Below, piece by piece: positions 16,801 through 25,988 of a DNA stretch of 44,589 nt. Made by a program: the position numbers and the translations under genes. The DNA comes from Akkermansiaceae bacterium (GTDB lineage Bacteria; Verrucomicrobiota; Verrucomicrobiia; Verrucomicrobiales; Akkermansiaceae): NCBI GenBank assembly GCA_013041925.1, contig JABDRB010000032.1, positions 1 through 44,589 of the forward strand, written 5' to 3'. How positions within the stretch are numbered: the stretch's first letter is position 1; every line of letters begins with the position of its first letter. Below the pieces are notes generated by a model. It saw only the letters and a program-made list of their open reading frames with translations. It did no database searches and was not told where the DNA came from.

Positions 16801-19800
16801 CCAATACCGCCTCGCCGCAAAAATGACCGATTCAAAAGGTCGCCGTATCGAGGGTGCCATCCTCTTTACCGTCCGTGGCGACGGTCAAGCCGAAGGAGGG
16901 TTCCAGTTTTCTGACATCGAGCTCATCGCCGATCAACGCACCTACCGCAATGGCTCGACCGTTAAACTCCTCATCAACACCCGCCGCCCCGATAGCACCG
17001 TGATGCTCTCCCTGCGCGGTGGACTCCAACACCAACTCATCCACATCAATGGACAAAGCACCGTTGTCGAGATTCCCGTCACATTAAAAGATATGCCCAA
17101 CTTCTTTGTCGAGGCCGCTACTGTGTCCAACGCCCGCGTCCACACCGCAGTGCGCGAGATCATCGTGCCACCAGAAAAACGGATTCTCAACGTCGAGGTG
17201 CTACCCAACGACACCCGCTTCAAACCCCGCGCTAAGGGGAAGGTTAAAGTCCGTATCACCGACCAACACGGCGAACCCGTCCAGGGATCACTCGCACTCA
17301 CAATCTATGATAAATCGCTCGAATACATCTCCGGCGGCAGCAACGTCACCGATATCAAAGCCCATTTCTGGAAATGGCGGCGCCACTTCCGCGGTGGGTT
17401 CATCCACTCGCTAAACCACCACGAACGCAACGTGCTCAAACGTAGGACCGAAGCCATGCGCATCCTCGGAGCCTTCGGCCACTCGATCGCGGATAACATG
17501 GACGTCGAGACGGAAGGCGCTTTCTACCGGGGAGATGGCAGGGCCGGGGCAGCCCGCCCCCGAAGCTCGATGAAGAGCCAGGCACGCGCAATGCCCATGA
17601 TGGAAGCCGATAACTTTGCTGAAAAAATATCTGATGCCAGCGGCGACGCTTCTGCCGACACCTCCGCTGTCATGATTCGCAAGGACTTTGCCGACCTCGT
17701 CAAGTGGATCGGCTCAGTCGAAACCGATGCCGACGGCAACGCCGAGGTCCCCGTCACCTTCCCCGATAACCTGACCACTTGGAAAATTAAAACCTGGGCG
17801 ATGGCTCACGGCACCCGCGTCGGCGAAGGCACCGCCGAGGTCATCACCAGCAAGAACCTCATCATCCGCCTCCAGGCACCCCGGTTTTTTGTCGAGAAAG
17901 ACGAGGTCGTGCTCAGCGCCGTCGTCCACAACTACCTCCAATCCACACAAGACGCCAAGGTCATCCTCGAACTCGAAGGATGCACACTAAAATCATCCTC
18001 ACCACTTGCCCAACAACGAATCATCGATGCCGGTGGTGAATCCCGCATCGATTGGCACACCAAAGTGACCGGCGATGGCCAAGCCATCGTTCGGATGAAG
18101 GTCATCACCGCCGACGACTCCGATGCCATGGAAATGACCTACCCCGTCTACGTCCACGGCATCCTCAAACAAGAAGCATGGAGCCGCGTCATCGACCCCA
18201 AAAAGAAAAAAACCGTGATCAACTTCAAGGTTCCCGCCGAACGGCGACCCGATCAATCACGCCTCGAAGTCCGCTACTCGCCAACCATCGCCGGCAGCAT
18301 CATCGACGCGATCCCCTACCTCGTCGAATACCCCCACGGGTGCACCGAGCAGACGCTCAACCGATTCGTCCCTACCGTCATCGCTCAGAAACTTATCCGC
18401 GAAATGGACGTCGATCTTGAGGACGTGAGAAACAAACGCGCCAATCTGAACCCACAGGAAATAGGTGACGATAAGGTGCGTATGGCTCAGTGGAAACGTT
18501 GGCAACGCAACCCCGTCTTTAACAAAAATGAGGTCAACAAGATGACCCGCGCAGGTGTCAAACGCCTCCGCCAAATGCAACTTAGCGACGGCGGCTGGGG
18601 GTGGTTCTCCGGCTACGGCGAGCGATCCTACCCACACACCACCGCCGTGGTCGTGCACGGACTGATCATCGCCCAAGCCAATGGCGCCATGGTCGATGCC
18701 GGCATGCTCGACCGCGGAGTCACTTGGCTCAAAAACTACGAAGTCCGAGAAACCGAACGCATCCGCATGTGGAATAATCGGAAGAAAAACACCAAACGAT
18801 ACGCATCCGCCATGGACGCCTTCGTCCGCCTCGTCCTCGCCGAAGCCAAGCACCCGAACCAAGAAATGCTCGGGTATCTCTTCCGCGATAAAAACCAACT
18901 CTCGGTCTATGGAAAATCCCTCACCGGCATGGCCCTCCACCTCGCCGAGGATACAGAGAAACGGGACGCCATCATCCGCAACATCGAGCAGTTCCTCGTC
19001 TATGACAACGAAAACCAAAACGCTTACCTCAACCTCGGTAACAGCAGCTACTGGTGGTATTGGTATGGCAGCGAAATGGAAGCCCACGCATGGTTCCTTA
19101 AACTCCTCGCCGCCACCAAGCCGCAATCCAAACAAGCGCGCGGGCTCGTCAAATACCTCGTCAATAACCGCAAACACGCGACCTACTGGAACTCAACACG
19201 CGACACCGCCTACTGCATCGAAGCCATTGCCGACTACATGCGCGCCAGCGGCGAAAACAACCCCGATGCCGAGGTCACCGTGTTTGTCGATGGCAAGAAA
19301 ATCAAATCCGTCAACATCAACAAAAACAACCTGTTCTCCTACGATAACAAGGTGGTCATCGCAGGTGATGCCCTCGGCACCGGAGACCACAAGGTTGAGA
19401 TAAAACGAAAAGGTGACGGCCCACTCTACACCAATGCCTACCTCACCGTCTTTACCAAGGAGGACTTGATCAAAAATGCCGGTCTCGAGGTCAAGGTCGA
19501 TCGTGCCTACTACAAACTCGAACGTATCCCAGCCACCGAAAAAACCGCCGGAACCCAAGGACAGGTCATCAGTCACAAGGTGGAAAAATACAAACGCATC
19601 CCACTCAAATCCGGCGACTCGTTAACCAGCGGCGACCTCGTCGAGGTCGAACTCCACATCCATAGCAAAAACGACTACGAATACCTCATGTTCAACGACT
19701 GGAAACCCGCTGGTCTCGAGGCCGTCGATGTGCGCAGCGGATACACCGGTAATGCGCTCGGCGCCTACATGGAGATGCACCACGAAAAAACTTCCTTCTT

Positions 19801-19960
19801 CGTTCGTAAGCTTGCCCGCGGCTCCCACAGCCTAAGCTACCGCCTCCGCGCTGAGATCCCCGGCAGCTTCAGCGCCCTCCCGACCCAGGCCGAAGCTATG
19901 TATGCTCCCGAACTCAAAGCCAACTCCGACGAAATTAAAATCAAAGTCCAGGATCAATAA
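13880..19960 (+). CDS. Bacterial alpha-2-macroglobulin with N-terminal TPR region and thioester
   Basis: A 2026-residue exported protein that should trap proteases in the periplasm, or protect the envelope, through a reactive thioester. Signal peptide residues 1-23 (ending DTMA). Residues about 30-360 contain TPR-like helices (KKGNFKEAYDIYQQLL). MG domains follow; VYQPNQKVYGKFWVRQ marks the MG2-type domain. The bait/junction region lies near residues 1170-1270. The thioester motif is GCTEQTLNRF with Cys1488, and the following alpha-alpha toroid begins with LSDGGWGWFSGYG. The receptor-like C-terminal domain ends the protein. Bacterial family members are usually about 1500-1650 residues, so the TPR region accounts for the extra length. 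Near residues 785-830 there is an unusual Trp/Gly/Pro-rich insertion with nine Trp and a Cys-x-Cys. No pbpC (PBP1C) gene is adjacent, unlike in enterobacteria. Confidence 0.9.
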   Translation: MKRSHLKTLAAVTISLLITDTMAQESKHPTEKRQHQAEKLQKKGNFKEAYDIYQQLLTSNDSPHPAHILDRAQACLRKLNRISEIDALIENTVESYPGNTALLDQAAQLYTRLPHDGYIIAGEFKRGHHRGGGQYSDSKKRDRIRAIQLYLKALDQWPADRDHQHKASLYMRLASAVAMNQQGHDAWRLQILTDLTTLPDYEPGSRWHRGGRNPQGAPVNADGTPLFYSIPKSWDTATNDGERWRSALDQAAQLNPQLTDSNRSNWARFLHSQLGVTTMARYGWFRTIDVDDQKGILQLHTLKDTETVARLATGVKRFNLPVDQNFITLYKELSRRDEHAADRLIQIYLDRRQHEKAVTLLRSTIKEFANTSATKNRQKLLHQIVGNWGRIDPAQGASPAGSEPTIDYVFRNAQNVTVVAKEVDLNSIINNLWEHLEGNPVKLDWNRVRWGSLGDSLVNGARKKYVGKEVGRRTHTLKPRDHHWDTRASLSVPVKKAGAYLVSAELEGGVTTHTVVWLDATVIVRKNLKDGTLFYVADAITGTAIPSTQLEFFGYDQVRRKKPGLLRKYDVITKRITQTTGKDGTLIIKNGELPSRFQWMIRATSDQGTALLGFNRISSNYYHSGEFNQTKSFGITDRPVYQPNQKVYGKFWVRQARYDLTDASSFAGKKFTITIRDAAGNDVVKNRSVRADSYGGVEYNYDLPEDAKLGSYSVFLRAGNNHHGHHTFRVEEYKKPEYEVVIDAPKDPVMLGETLNATVKANYYHGAPVTQAKVKVKVLRRRHNDLWFPVGRWDWLYGGGYGWLDVERPWYPGWKRWGCICPPPFWWNRGGEQPEIVLEQELDINPDGTVKVEIDTSLAKAVHSDTDHRYEVTAEVVDASRRTIVGKGSIIAARQAYQVSVWLDRGYAHVGDPIHASIAARTADGKKISTQGKATLYRVTSNDGKVAEKEIKSWDINTTDETHSQLKLQAGQAGQYRLAAKMTDSKGRRIEGAILFTVRGDGQAEGGFQFSDIELIADQRTYRNGSTVKLLINTRRPDSTVMLSLRGGLQHQLIHINGQSTVVEIPVTLKDMPNFFVEAATVSNARVHTAVREIIVPPEKRILNVEVLPNDTRFKPRAKGKVKVRITDQHGEPVQGSLALTIYDKSLEYISGGSNVTDIKAHFWKWRRHFRGGFIHSLNHHERNVLKRRTEAMRILGAFGHSIADNMDVETEGAFYRGDGRAGAARPRSSMKSQARAMPMMEADNFAEKISDASGDASADTSAVMIRKDFADLVKWIGSVETDADGNAEVPVTFPDNLTTWKIKTWAMAHGTRVGEGTAEVITSKNLIIRLQAPRFFVEKDEVVLSAVVHNYLQSTQDAKVILELEGCTLKSSSPLAQQRIIDAGGESRIDWHTKVTGDGQAIVRMKVITADDSDAMEMTYPVYVHGILKQEAWSRVIDPKKKKTVINFKVPAERRPDQSRLEVRYSPTIAGSIIDAIPYLVEYPHGCTEQTLNRFVPTVIAQKLIREMDVDLEDVRNKRANLNPQEIGDDKVRMAQWKRWQRNPVFNKNEVNKMTRAGVKRLRQMQLSDGGWGWFSGYGERSYPHTTAVVVHGLIIAQANGAMVDAGMLDRGVTWLKNYEVRETERIRMWNNRKKNTKRYASAMDAFVRLVLAEAKHPNQEMLGYLFRDKNQLSVYGKSLTGMALHLAEDTEKRDAIIRNIEQFLVYDNENQNAYLNLGNSSYWWYWYGSEMEAHAWFLKLLAATKPQSKQARGLVKYLVNNRKHATYWNSTRDTAYCIEAIADYMRASGENNPDAEVTVFVDGKKIKSVNINKNNLFSYDNKVVIAGDALGTGDHKVEIKRKGDGPLYTNAYLTVFTKEDLIKNAGLEVKVDRAYYKLERIPATEKTAGTQGQVISHKVEKYKRIPLKSGDSLTSGDLVEVELHIHSKNDYEYLMFNDWKPAGLEAVDVRSGYTGNALGAYMEMHHEKTSFFVRKLARGSHSLSYRLRAEIPGSFSALPTQAEAMYAPELKANSDEIKIKVQDQ

Positions 19961-20301
19961 CCCACCCCCTCCGACTCGTCTCCCTGAGGTGTCAGGTGCG
20001 TCAAATAATTGATGACCAGTGGCGATTTCAGAGCCGTATTTGATGCCGCATTCGCTGTGTCGGGCCTAGTATTAACGTCTCCTTATCGCCAAAAAGACGA
20101 TAAATCAACTTTGATAGAGAGCCAAAGTCCGTGGCACACTCGAGGTTTTTGCCTCGCCATGAAGCGAGGGATTGACCCCCTTTTGAATCACTCCCTAATT
20201 TGCGCGTGGTCGAACCACGCAAAAACAGAATGGTGATACCAACCACCTCATAGTTAAGTTGATGAGAAGCTCACAATCATTAGTTTGAAACTTCAGAAAA
20301 G
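19961..20301. other. Intergenic region with a 7-bp hairpin
   Basis: No supported gene. A perfect inverted repeat GCGTGGT (20204-20210), loop cga, ACCACGC (20214-20220) lies between the macroglobulin stop and the tRNA. It is followed on the plus strand by A5 rather than T, so it is not a standard terminator on that strand, and on the minus strand it lacks a T-run downstream. A second weak pairing, gcctcg (about 20151) with cgaggg (about 20165), is nearby. A 75-codon frame here has no recognisable content. Confidence 0.45.
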
Positions 20302-20373
20302 CATCCCGACCGGGAATCGAACCCAGATCTAAGGTTTAGGAAACCCTTGTTCTATCCGTTGAACTATCGGGAC
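20302..20373 (-). tRNA. tRNA-Arg (anticodon CCU)
   Basis: The minus strand folds as a full cloverleaf of 72 bases. Acceptor GTCCCGA pairs with TCGGGAT (first pair G-T). The D arm is GTTC/GAAC and the anticodon stem AGGGT/ACCTT, with loop TTCCTAA giving anticodon CCT. The variable loop is AGAT, and the T arm CTGGG/CCCGG has loop TTCGATT. The 3' CCA is not encoded. It reads AGG codons. It is convergent with the upstream macroglobulin gene and divergent from the peptidase gene. I found no sign of an element integrated at its 3' end. Confidence 0.95.
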
Positions 20374-20552
20374 CTTGTGTGGTCAATTTCTCACTCCTGA
20401 TGGGAGCGGACGGCAATGTAGCGGGTGCGGTGCGTTATGCAAGATTTACCCCTTATTTCCGCGCTGAATCGCACATGGCATGAATGCGGTGATCACACCA
20501 AAATCCATCCGATTTCTCTTGAATCCTAGCTGGCTGTGCGTTTGATGCGTCT

Positions 20553-22352
20553 ATGCAAGTTGCCGAAAAACTGGAGAGCCTACGCGCTGCCATGCGCGCT
20601 GAAAACATCGACGCCCTCATCGTAGCCAATACCGATCCACACAACAACGAGTATGTAGCGCCACACTGGCGATGTCGGCAGTGGCTTAGCCACATGAACG
20701 GGTCGAATGGCACCGTCGTCTTAACGGCTGACTGGGCAGGCTTATGGACTGATAGTCGTTACTATGAAGCGGCTACAGAAGCGCTTGAGGGCACGGAAAT
20801 CGAGTTGATACGCATGAGTGATCTGGATGTGCCATCGATCGAGTTGTGGCTGAAAACAAATTTGGACGAAGGGCAAACGGTGGCCTTTAATGGTGCCGAT
20901 ACCCAACTTACCCAAGCGAGGAACTGGCTCAAGAGCTTCAAACCCGCCGGACTGAAGTCGCGGACCGACCTGGATCTGGTTGCCCCCCTCTGGGCAGATC
21001 GTCCTGCGGCGCCCAAAGGTGAGCTCTTTTTGGTAAGTGACGCGTATGCGGGGGAAAGCATCGAAACCAAGATTGCGGAAGTGCGCAAGCAAATGGTGGA
21101 GCAAAAATTGACGGCGTATTTACTCGGTCGCACGGATGAATCGTGCTGGTTGCTGAATTTCCGTGGCACTGACATCGAGAGCACCCCGACTCCCTACTGC
21201 TACACGCTGGTCACGCTCGACGAGGTGTTATTTTTTGTCGACCCAGATAAGCTCACGGCGGAGGCGCGTGAAAAGTTTGAAGCCGCCGGCGTCACCCTGA
21301 TGGGCTACGGCGAAATTGAAACTACTTTACGTGCGCTGGATGCATCCACGCGGCTGTTACACATCCCCAACTACACGAGCTATCGCCTCGCCCAAGCAAG
21401 CTCACATTGTGCGCAATTTGAAGACCGCGGCATCGCGACCGATCTTAAAGCCGTAAAAAATGTCACCGAGGTTGCCCACCTCAAGCAGGCGCTGATTGAT
21501 GACGGCGCGGCGCTGGTGAAATTTTTTGTTTGGCTCTACCGCAGCCTACATGCTGGTGAGGATGTCACCGAGCTTTCGGCCAGCCGGAAGTTGGAATCAT
21601 TTCGCGCTGAGGTCGATGGCTTCCGTCATCCGAGTTTTGAGTCGATCATGGGATACGGTCCTCACGGGTCGTTAAACCATTATTCCGTGGATGAGGAAAC
21701 CGACAGCCCGGTCAAGCTAGAGAATATCTTCCTGATCGACTCCGGTGGTAATTTCCTCCACGGCACCACCGACACCACCCGCACCATCCCGATGGGTGAA
21801 CCGACACAGAAACAAAAGGATGATTACACGCTGGTTCTCAGCGGCATGCTCGAGCTGTTGATGCTTGAATTTGCCGAGGGCGTTACAGGGGCGCAGCTCG
21901 ATGGCATTTGCCGTCAACCACTCTGGCGCCACGGTCGCAATTTCAAACACGGCACCGGTCATGGTGTCGGATTTGGACTTGAGATCCATGAAGGGCCCCA
22001 AGGCATATCAGGCCCCTGCATCGAAAAAATGAAGCTCGGCATGATCACCACCATCGAACCCGGCTGCTACCGCCCTGGTGAGTATGGAATCCGCATCGAA
22101 AACATGGTGCACACCGTGATGAGTCAGGAAAACGAGTTCGGCAGGTTCTTTAAATTTGAAAACCTGACATTCTGTCCAATCAATACCGACCTCGTCGAGC
22201 CGTCACTCCTGCCACCCGCTCAGATCGCATGGCTCAACACGTATCACGACGAGGTGCTTAAAAAGCTCTCTCCCTTGTTAAACGAGGAAGAACAGCAATG
22301 GCTGAAACACGAATGCCGTCCAGTAGTAGCTCCCGCAGCTGTGACCGCATAA
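20553..22352 (+). CDS. pepP: Xaa-Pro aminopeptidase (M24B family)
   Basis: It removes an N-terminal residue preceding proline, in the cytoplasm. The 599 residues match the three-domain, roughly 600-residue aminopeptidase P type: two creatinase-like N-terminal domains (LWTDSRYYEAA; then SCWLLNFRGTDIESTP) and a pita-bread catalytic domain. The five metal ligands can be placed in LIDSGGNF (Asp), TTDTTRTI (Asp), HGTGHGVG (His), TTIEPGCY (Glu) and GIRIENMV (Glu). No signal peptide. The ATG at 20553 fits family N-termini, and another ATG at 20544 is out of frame. It is convergent with the amidohydrolase gene, with 87 bases between the stops. The symbol pepP is used for the family; by architecture it is closer to the long (eukaryotic XPNPEP1-like) form than to E. 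coli PepP. Confidence 0.93.
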   Translation: MQVAEKLESLRAAMRAENIDALIVANTDPHNNEYVAPHWRCRQWLSHMNGSNGTVVLTADWAGLWTDSRYYEAATEALEGTEIELIRMSDLDVPSIELWLKTNLDEGQTVAFNGADTQLTQARNWLKSFKPAGLKSRTDLDLVAPLWADRPAAPKGELFLVSDAYAGESIETKIAEVRKQMVEQKLTAYLLGRTDESCWLLNFRGTDIESTPTPYCYTLVTLDEVLFFVDPDKLTAEAREKFEAAGVTLMGYGEIETTLRALDASTRLLHIPNYTSYRLAQASSHCAQFEDRGIATDLKAVKNVTEVAHLKQALIDDGAALVKFFVWLYRSLHAGEDVTELSASRKLESFRAEVDGFRHPSFESIMGYGPHGSLNHYSVDEETDSPVKLENIFLIDSGGNFLHGTTDTTRTIPMGEPTQKQKDDYTLVLSGMLELLMLEFAEGVTGAQLDGICRQPLWRHGRNFKHGTGHGVGFGLEIHEGPQGISGPCIEKMKLGMITTIEPGCYRPGEYGIRIENMVHTVMSQENEFGRFFKFENLTFCPINTDLVEPSLLPPAQIAWLNTYHDEVLKKLSPLLNEEEQQWLKHECRPVVAPAAVTA

Positions 22353-22439
22353 CCAGATCATAAGTCAGGGGCAAGCACACACCCAGCCCAAGCCCACTTC
22401 AACGACAACGCAGTCAGCGCGGACATAAACCAGCCGCAG

Positions 22440-23270
22440 CTAGAGCCCATAAATCTCTGCCGCATTGCCACCCCAGATGGCCGCTTGCTCGCTCGAGCTC
22501 AAGGCGGAGGACATCTCAGCCACCGACTCGGCCCACGCTTGGTAGCTACCGCGTAGCAGGCAAACCGGCCAATCGGAGCCAAACATGACACGCTGTGGCC
22601 CGAAGGCATCGATGATGGTTTCAAAATAGGGGCGGAGAAGATCAACGTCCCACTTGTCGCCACGCACCTCAGTGATCATACCAGAGACCTTACAGCTGAC
22701 GTTTTCACGCTGGGCGAGCTCGCGGATCCCCGCAGCCCACGCCAGGTCAAATTGACCATCCTGAATGCATGGTTTGGCGATGTGATCGACGACAAATACC
22801 TGCTCAGGATGACGGTCGACAAAGCGGATCGTTTGGCTCAGGTGTTTAGCAAAGATCAGGATATCATATACGAGTCCGTGCTGGGAGAGCTGTTTGATCC
22901 CAGCGTTAAAATCCTCACGGAGGATGAAGTTGTCATCGGGTTCATCGTGGACGACGTGACGGACACCGACGAGTTTCGGGTGTGAGGCAAACTCCTCAAG
23001 CGATGCCCCGACGGCACTCTCGAGCAGCGGCACCCAGCCGACCACCCCATGGATCAGGTCGTTTTGTTCCGCCAGACTGAGCAGCCATCGGGTCTCCTCC
23101 ATCATCTGTCGGGCCTGCACGGCGACACATCCATCGATACCTGACTCGACTAATAATGGGGCGAGATCGGAGGGTAGAAAATCGCGCCGAATGGTGCCAT
23201 GTTCCTCACCCATCCAACCATAATCCGTGTCGTTGATCGCCCAAAAGTGCTGGTGGCTGTCTATCTTCAT
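22440..23270 (-). CDS. Amidohydrolase 2 family protein, probable L-fucono/L-rhamnono-lactonase type
   Basis: The 276-residue TIM-barrel protein starts MKIDSHQHFWAIND, the H-x-H metal site of COG3618-type lactonases. It continues through VVGWVPLL, VGVRHVVHDEPDD, FVVDHIAKPC and RVMFGSDWPVC (the Asp ligand). These enzymes hydrolyse sugar 1,4- or 1,5-lactones such as L-fuconolactone, the second step of non-phosphorylating L-fucose oxidation. I use ATG 23270, not the frame start at 23294, because AGGAAA lies just upstream of 23270 and homologues begin MKIDSHQHFW. It follows the SASA gene by 114 bases. A damaged copy of this gene sits at 29045-29318, about 85% identical by my hand count over the shared 273 bases. 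This intact copy therefore probably supplies the activity. Confidence 0.85.
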   Translation of the reverse strand: MKIDSHQHFWAINDTDYGWMGEEHGTIRRDFLPSDLAPLLVESGIDGCVAVQARQMMEETRWLLSLAEQNDLIHGVVGWVPLLESAVGASLEEFASHPKLVGVRHVVHDEPDDNFILREDFNAGIKQLSQHGLVYDILIFAKHLSQTIRFVDRHPEQVFVVDHIAKPCIQDGQFDLAWAAGIRELAQRENVSCKVSGMITEVRGDKWDVDLLRPYFETIIDAFGPQRVMFGSDWPVCLLRGSYQAWAESVAEMSSALSSSEQAAIWGGNAAEIYGL

Positions 23271-23384
23271 GATGTGTTTCCTGTTGTTTAGCATATACGG
23301 TGACTTGTGCAGAAACTTTCCGCTAATTTTCGCTGGCAGGAACCTGTCGGAGATCGGGCCGCGAACGGCAGCATAGGCATTACT

Positions 23385-25757
23385 TCAGTTGTCTGGAACA
23401 CTCAAAAGCCGAAAGAAGCGTTTCAATTCCACGCCAGACGGTGAATAAGTGAAAAAGACAAGAGGCCCAGTCGCAGCCACCGATTCAACGTCCGTCCAAT
23501 TGTCAGAATCCAAGCCGGGGTTGGTTTGCAAGGTGTAGGCATATCCCGGGAAGGCGTGCTCAAGAACAATGACCAAATCCCCATCACCATCGTAGTCCAA
23601 CGTTGGGTTCGTGGTAACCGGGAGAAACGAAAGCAGCGCTCCGGCAGTTGCGGTGCCGAGCTGTTGCTGACCGGCTGCATCGAAATGAAGATTGTCGCCA
23701 GCGAGCCCGAAACCATCGGTATCCGTCCACACTGTTAAGGGATCCGCGTCGGCAACCGTGACCTGTGCCGCCCGTATGGTGGCGAGGTGGCCGCTGTTGA
23801 GGTTGGTCTGACCGTCCGAAAGACGAGTTACCACAAATGGCAGATCGGCTCCGTAGGTTAGACGCACATCGGCGATGAATGCAGCCAGATTAGCTTCGTA
23901 GTTGGCGGCGTGGGTGTCTGACGCATCCGATTCCCCCTGCACCCATACCATGCCCTCAAGTTCTAAAATCGCGTTCGGATACTCGGCTGCGAGTGCGGTA
24001 AGCCCGTTCGTGACAGTTTGCTGGAATGATGCATAGCGAGGCCCGTCACCTGTGGTCGTCGCATCTCCGCCGGCTTTCCAGTCCACCGCAAGGTTGGTGC
24101 CACCAAAGGCATATTTGAGAATCGCCACCCGGATTCCTTTCCGACCGCCGAGGCTGTCGGAAAGCCTTCGCCCGAGGGTGATTTCGGGGCCGAACTTGAT
24201 CTCTCCACCCGAGAATACGGTGGCTGGGCGGAGTGTCGTCAGATTGTCCCTAGGGTAAAAATCCACATCGTCCTGCGGCTGCTGAAGATTGACCGGGCTG
24301 GTGGGAAGACCCGACGCTACGGGACGCCCGTCGGCATTCGACTGACCGCCGAGCAAATAGACGTGGATGTGCGTGACTTCCGCAGCCAGGACGGGTGCCG
24401 CCTGCACCGCCACGAAGGTGTCATCGAAGATTGAGGAGCTGGTGACTATGGCGTTGCCGGAAGTATCGGCTAAGGATGCCCCGGCGCTGACCTGCATTCG
24501 GAGCGTTCCGGTGCCGGTCGGAGTGACTTCCACGGTGAAAATCCCTGGGGATGTCTCGACGATGGCTCCAATGGTGATCGGTGCGCTGCCGGCATTGTTG
24601 AAATCCGAGGCGTCCACCGTTGCCGCGTCCATGTCCTCGCTGAAGACGATTGTGTAAGTGATCACGGAATTCTCCTCAAGCGGACCGCCGTTGAGGTCGT
24701 CGGTAATATTGCTGCCCGCAAGAGTCGGAGGCGTCACATCAAACTCATCCACAGTGATGACGATGTCATCGGTGACTGGCGGACTGGTGACCAGGGAATT
24801 GCCAGCGGAGTCGTTGATGACGCCCTCGGACGCGACGGCGATCTGGAGGGTGCCGGAGGTCGTTGGGGTCACCGGGACGATAAATTCATTGGGCGCGACC
24901 TTGATAATCGTTCCCACGCTGATCGTCGCCGTGCCCGCGTTCACGAAATCCACCGCATTGAAAGTGGTTTCATCCATGGACTCATTGAAAACCAGCGTGT
25001 AGTTCACCAGCGAGTTTTTCACTATTGGGCCGCCCATGCGGTCATCCGAAACGGTGAGGACGACCGGAGGAGTGGTGTCTGGCAGGGAAACAAACGCGGC
25101 TGCCACCGTGACCGGGCGCGCGGTGCTTCCCGTGAAAGTGGGCGTCAGCAGGCCGGGCGTCGCGACGAACTGATAGCCTGCGCCACCCCCGGCGGAACCC
25201 ACCGGCCCGCCGAACAGCGGGGTTAGTGGCGATTGTGCCGCCGCAATGGTCCCATTGTTGGCATTGGACGCAACCACAAAAGAATTCGCAGCCGTCGTGG
25301 TCAGGTTGACCGACAGACCGTCGCTGCCGTTACTCACAGAGACTCCGGTAGCGACATTGGAAAGGGCGATCACGGAGACGCCGATTCCGTTCGTGTTTCC
25401 GCTGAAGCTTACCACGAGGTTCCCGACGCTGGTGGGGTTGTCCAGATAGTAAATCGCCGTGGTCTGGGAGCCTGTCGAATAATTTTGCTGGATCGCCTCG
25501 CTCAGACCGACGCCAGCGTAGGTGACAGACGACACTGTGCGGGTTCCTCCGCTACCTTCCGCAGACAAAGTCACGACTAGTTTGCCCGACCCGACTGGGT
25601 CAAATCCCGGCAAATCCGCCGGGGTGATCGTCCGAATGGCAGTCCCCGAGGCCTCGATCGTGTAGCTTGCCGTATCGTAAACGATCAGTTGTGCGGATGC
25701 GGATTCCCATGCGAGAACGGCCGTACAAGCGGCGAAGAGTATGGTGCTGATTTTCAT
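23385..25757 (-). CDS. Secreted SASA-type esterase with N-terminal shared domain and two Ig-like domains
   Basis: From ATG 25757 the protein has 790 residues: signal peptide (1-22, ending ASAQ), a beta-rich domain about 25-223, two homologous Ig-like repeats (about 228-340 and 341-452; each has DDxxGGP and a VF-E-MD segment), an SGNH/SASA catalytic domain (about 462-712) and a C-terminal beta domain ending FFRLL. Catalytic motifs are LLGGQSNADG (Ser473), WVQGESDASD (607-611) and DNLHFDAAG (Asp688, His691), so the triad looks complete. Residues 25-223 closely resemble the C-terminal domain of the FecR protein at 27471 (for example AIYYLDNP, and SPLTPLFGGPVGSAGGG against APLTPLFGAPVGSATGG). The frame opens further upstream to 25811 but MKISTILFAACTAVLAW is the natural signal peptide start. 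It probably deacetylates a surface-bound glycan, which is an inference. Confidence 0.82.
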   Translation of the reverse strand: MKISTILFAACTAVLAWESASAQLIVYDTASYTIEASGTAIRTITPADLPGFDPVGSGKLVVTLSAEGSGGTRTVSSVTYAGVGLSEAIQQNYSTGSQTTAIYYLDNPTSVGNLVVSFSGNTNGIGVSVIALSNVATGVSVSNGSDGLSVNLTTTAANSFVVASNANNGTIAAAQSPLTPLFGGPVGSAGGGAGYQFVATPGLLTPTFTGSTARPVTVAAAFVSLPDTTPPVVLTVSDDRMGGPIVKNSLVNYTLVFNESMDETTFNAVDFVNAGTATISVGTIIKVAPNEFIVPVTPTTSGTLQIAVASEGVINDSAGNSLVTSPPVTDDIVITVDEFDVTPPTLAGSNITDDLNGGPLEENSVITYTIVFSEDMDAATVDASDFNNAGSAPITIGAIVETSPGIFTVEVTPTGTGTLRMQVSAGASLADTSGNAIVTSSSIFDDTFVAVQAAPVLAAEVTHIHVYLLGGQSNADGRPVASGLPTSPVNLQQPQDDVDFYPRDNLTTLRPATVFSGGEIKFGPEITLGRRLSDSLGGRKGIRVAILKYAFGGTNLAVDWKAGGDATTTGDGPRYASFQQTVTNGLTALAAEYPNAILELEGMVWVQGESDASDTHAANYEANLAAFIADVRLTYGADLPFVVTRLSDGQTNLNSGHLATIRAAQVTVADADPLTVWTDTDGFGLAGDNLHFDAAGQQQLGTATAGALLSFLPVTTNPTLDYDGDGDLVIVLEHAFPGYAYTLQTNPGLDSDNWTDVESVAATGPLVFFTYSPSGVELKRFFRLLSVPDN

Positions 25758-25920
25758 GGTGTCTGGAGGCGCCGTGTGAATCGGCGTCGCCATCCTGCAA
25801 GGCGAGGCCACCGGAACCGGATGTTTCTCATTCTAGCGATGCCCGTTAATTATCTGTAGATTCTGGTTGATTGGTGAGGCTTTCACTCCTGCATCGCCGT
25901 TCGCCATACCTGAGCTGATT

Positions 25921-25959
25921 AAAAAAAAACCCCACTCCCCAGTGATGAGGAGAGGGGTT
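25921..25959 (-). terminator. Rho-independent terminator of the PEP-CTERM gene
   Basis: Read on the minus strand, AACCCCTCTCC pairs with GGGGAGTGGGGTT (one T-T mismatch) around a loop of about eight bases. A run of at least nine T follows. It lies 30 bases after the stop of the gene at 25989-26738 and upstream of the esterase gene, so the two minus-strand genes are separate transcription units. Confidence 0.9.
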
Positions 25960-25988
25960 GGAAGAATGATTAATTTCCCGAGGCCGGG

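Noticed and set aside
18257-19177. Open frame of 306 codons on the minus strand
   Set aside because: It is antisense to the macroglobulin gene, with biased composition (many Asp, Val, Gly, Phe) typical of mirrored coding sequence.
20204-20220. Terminator between the macroglobulin gene and tRNA-Arg
   Set aside because: The hairpin is perfect but is followed by A rather than T on the plus strand, and no T-run lies downstream on the minus strand.
20009-20236. Short gene upstream of the tRNA
   Set aside because: 75 codons, no motif, odd composition and no ribosome-binding site. Nothing supports expression.
20302-20373. Integration site of a mobile element at the tRNA
   Set aside because: No integrase gene and no direct repeat of the tRNA 3' end was found on either side within the window.
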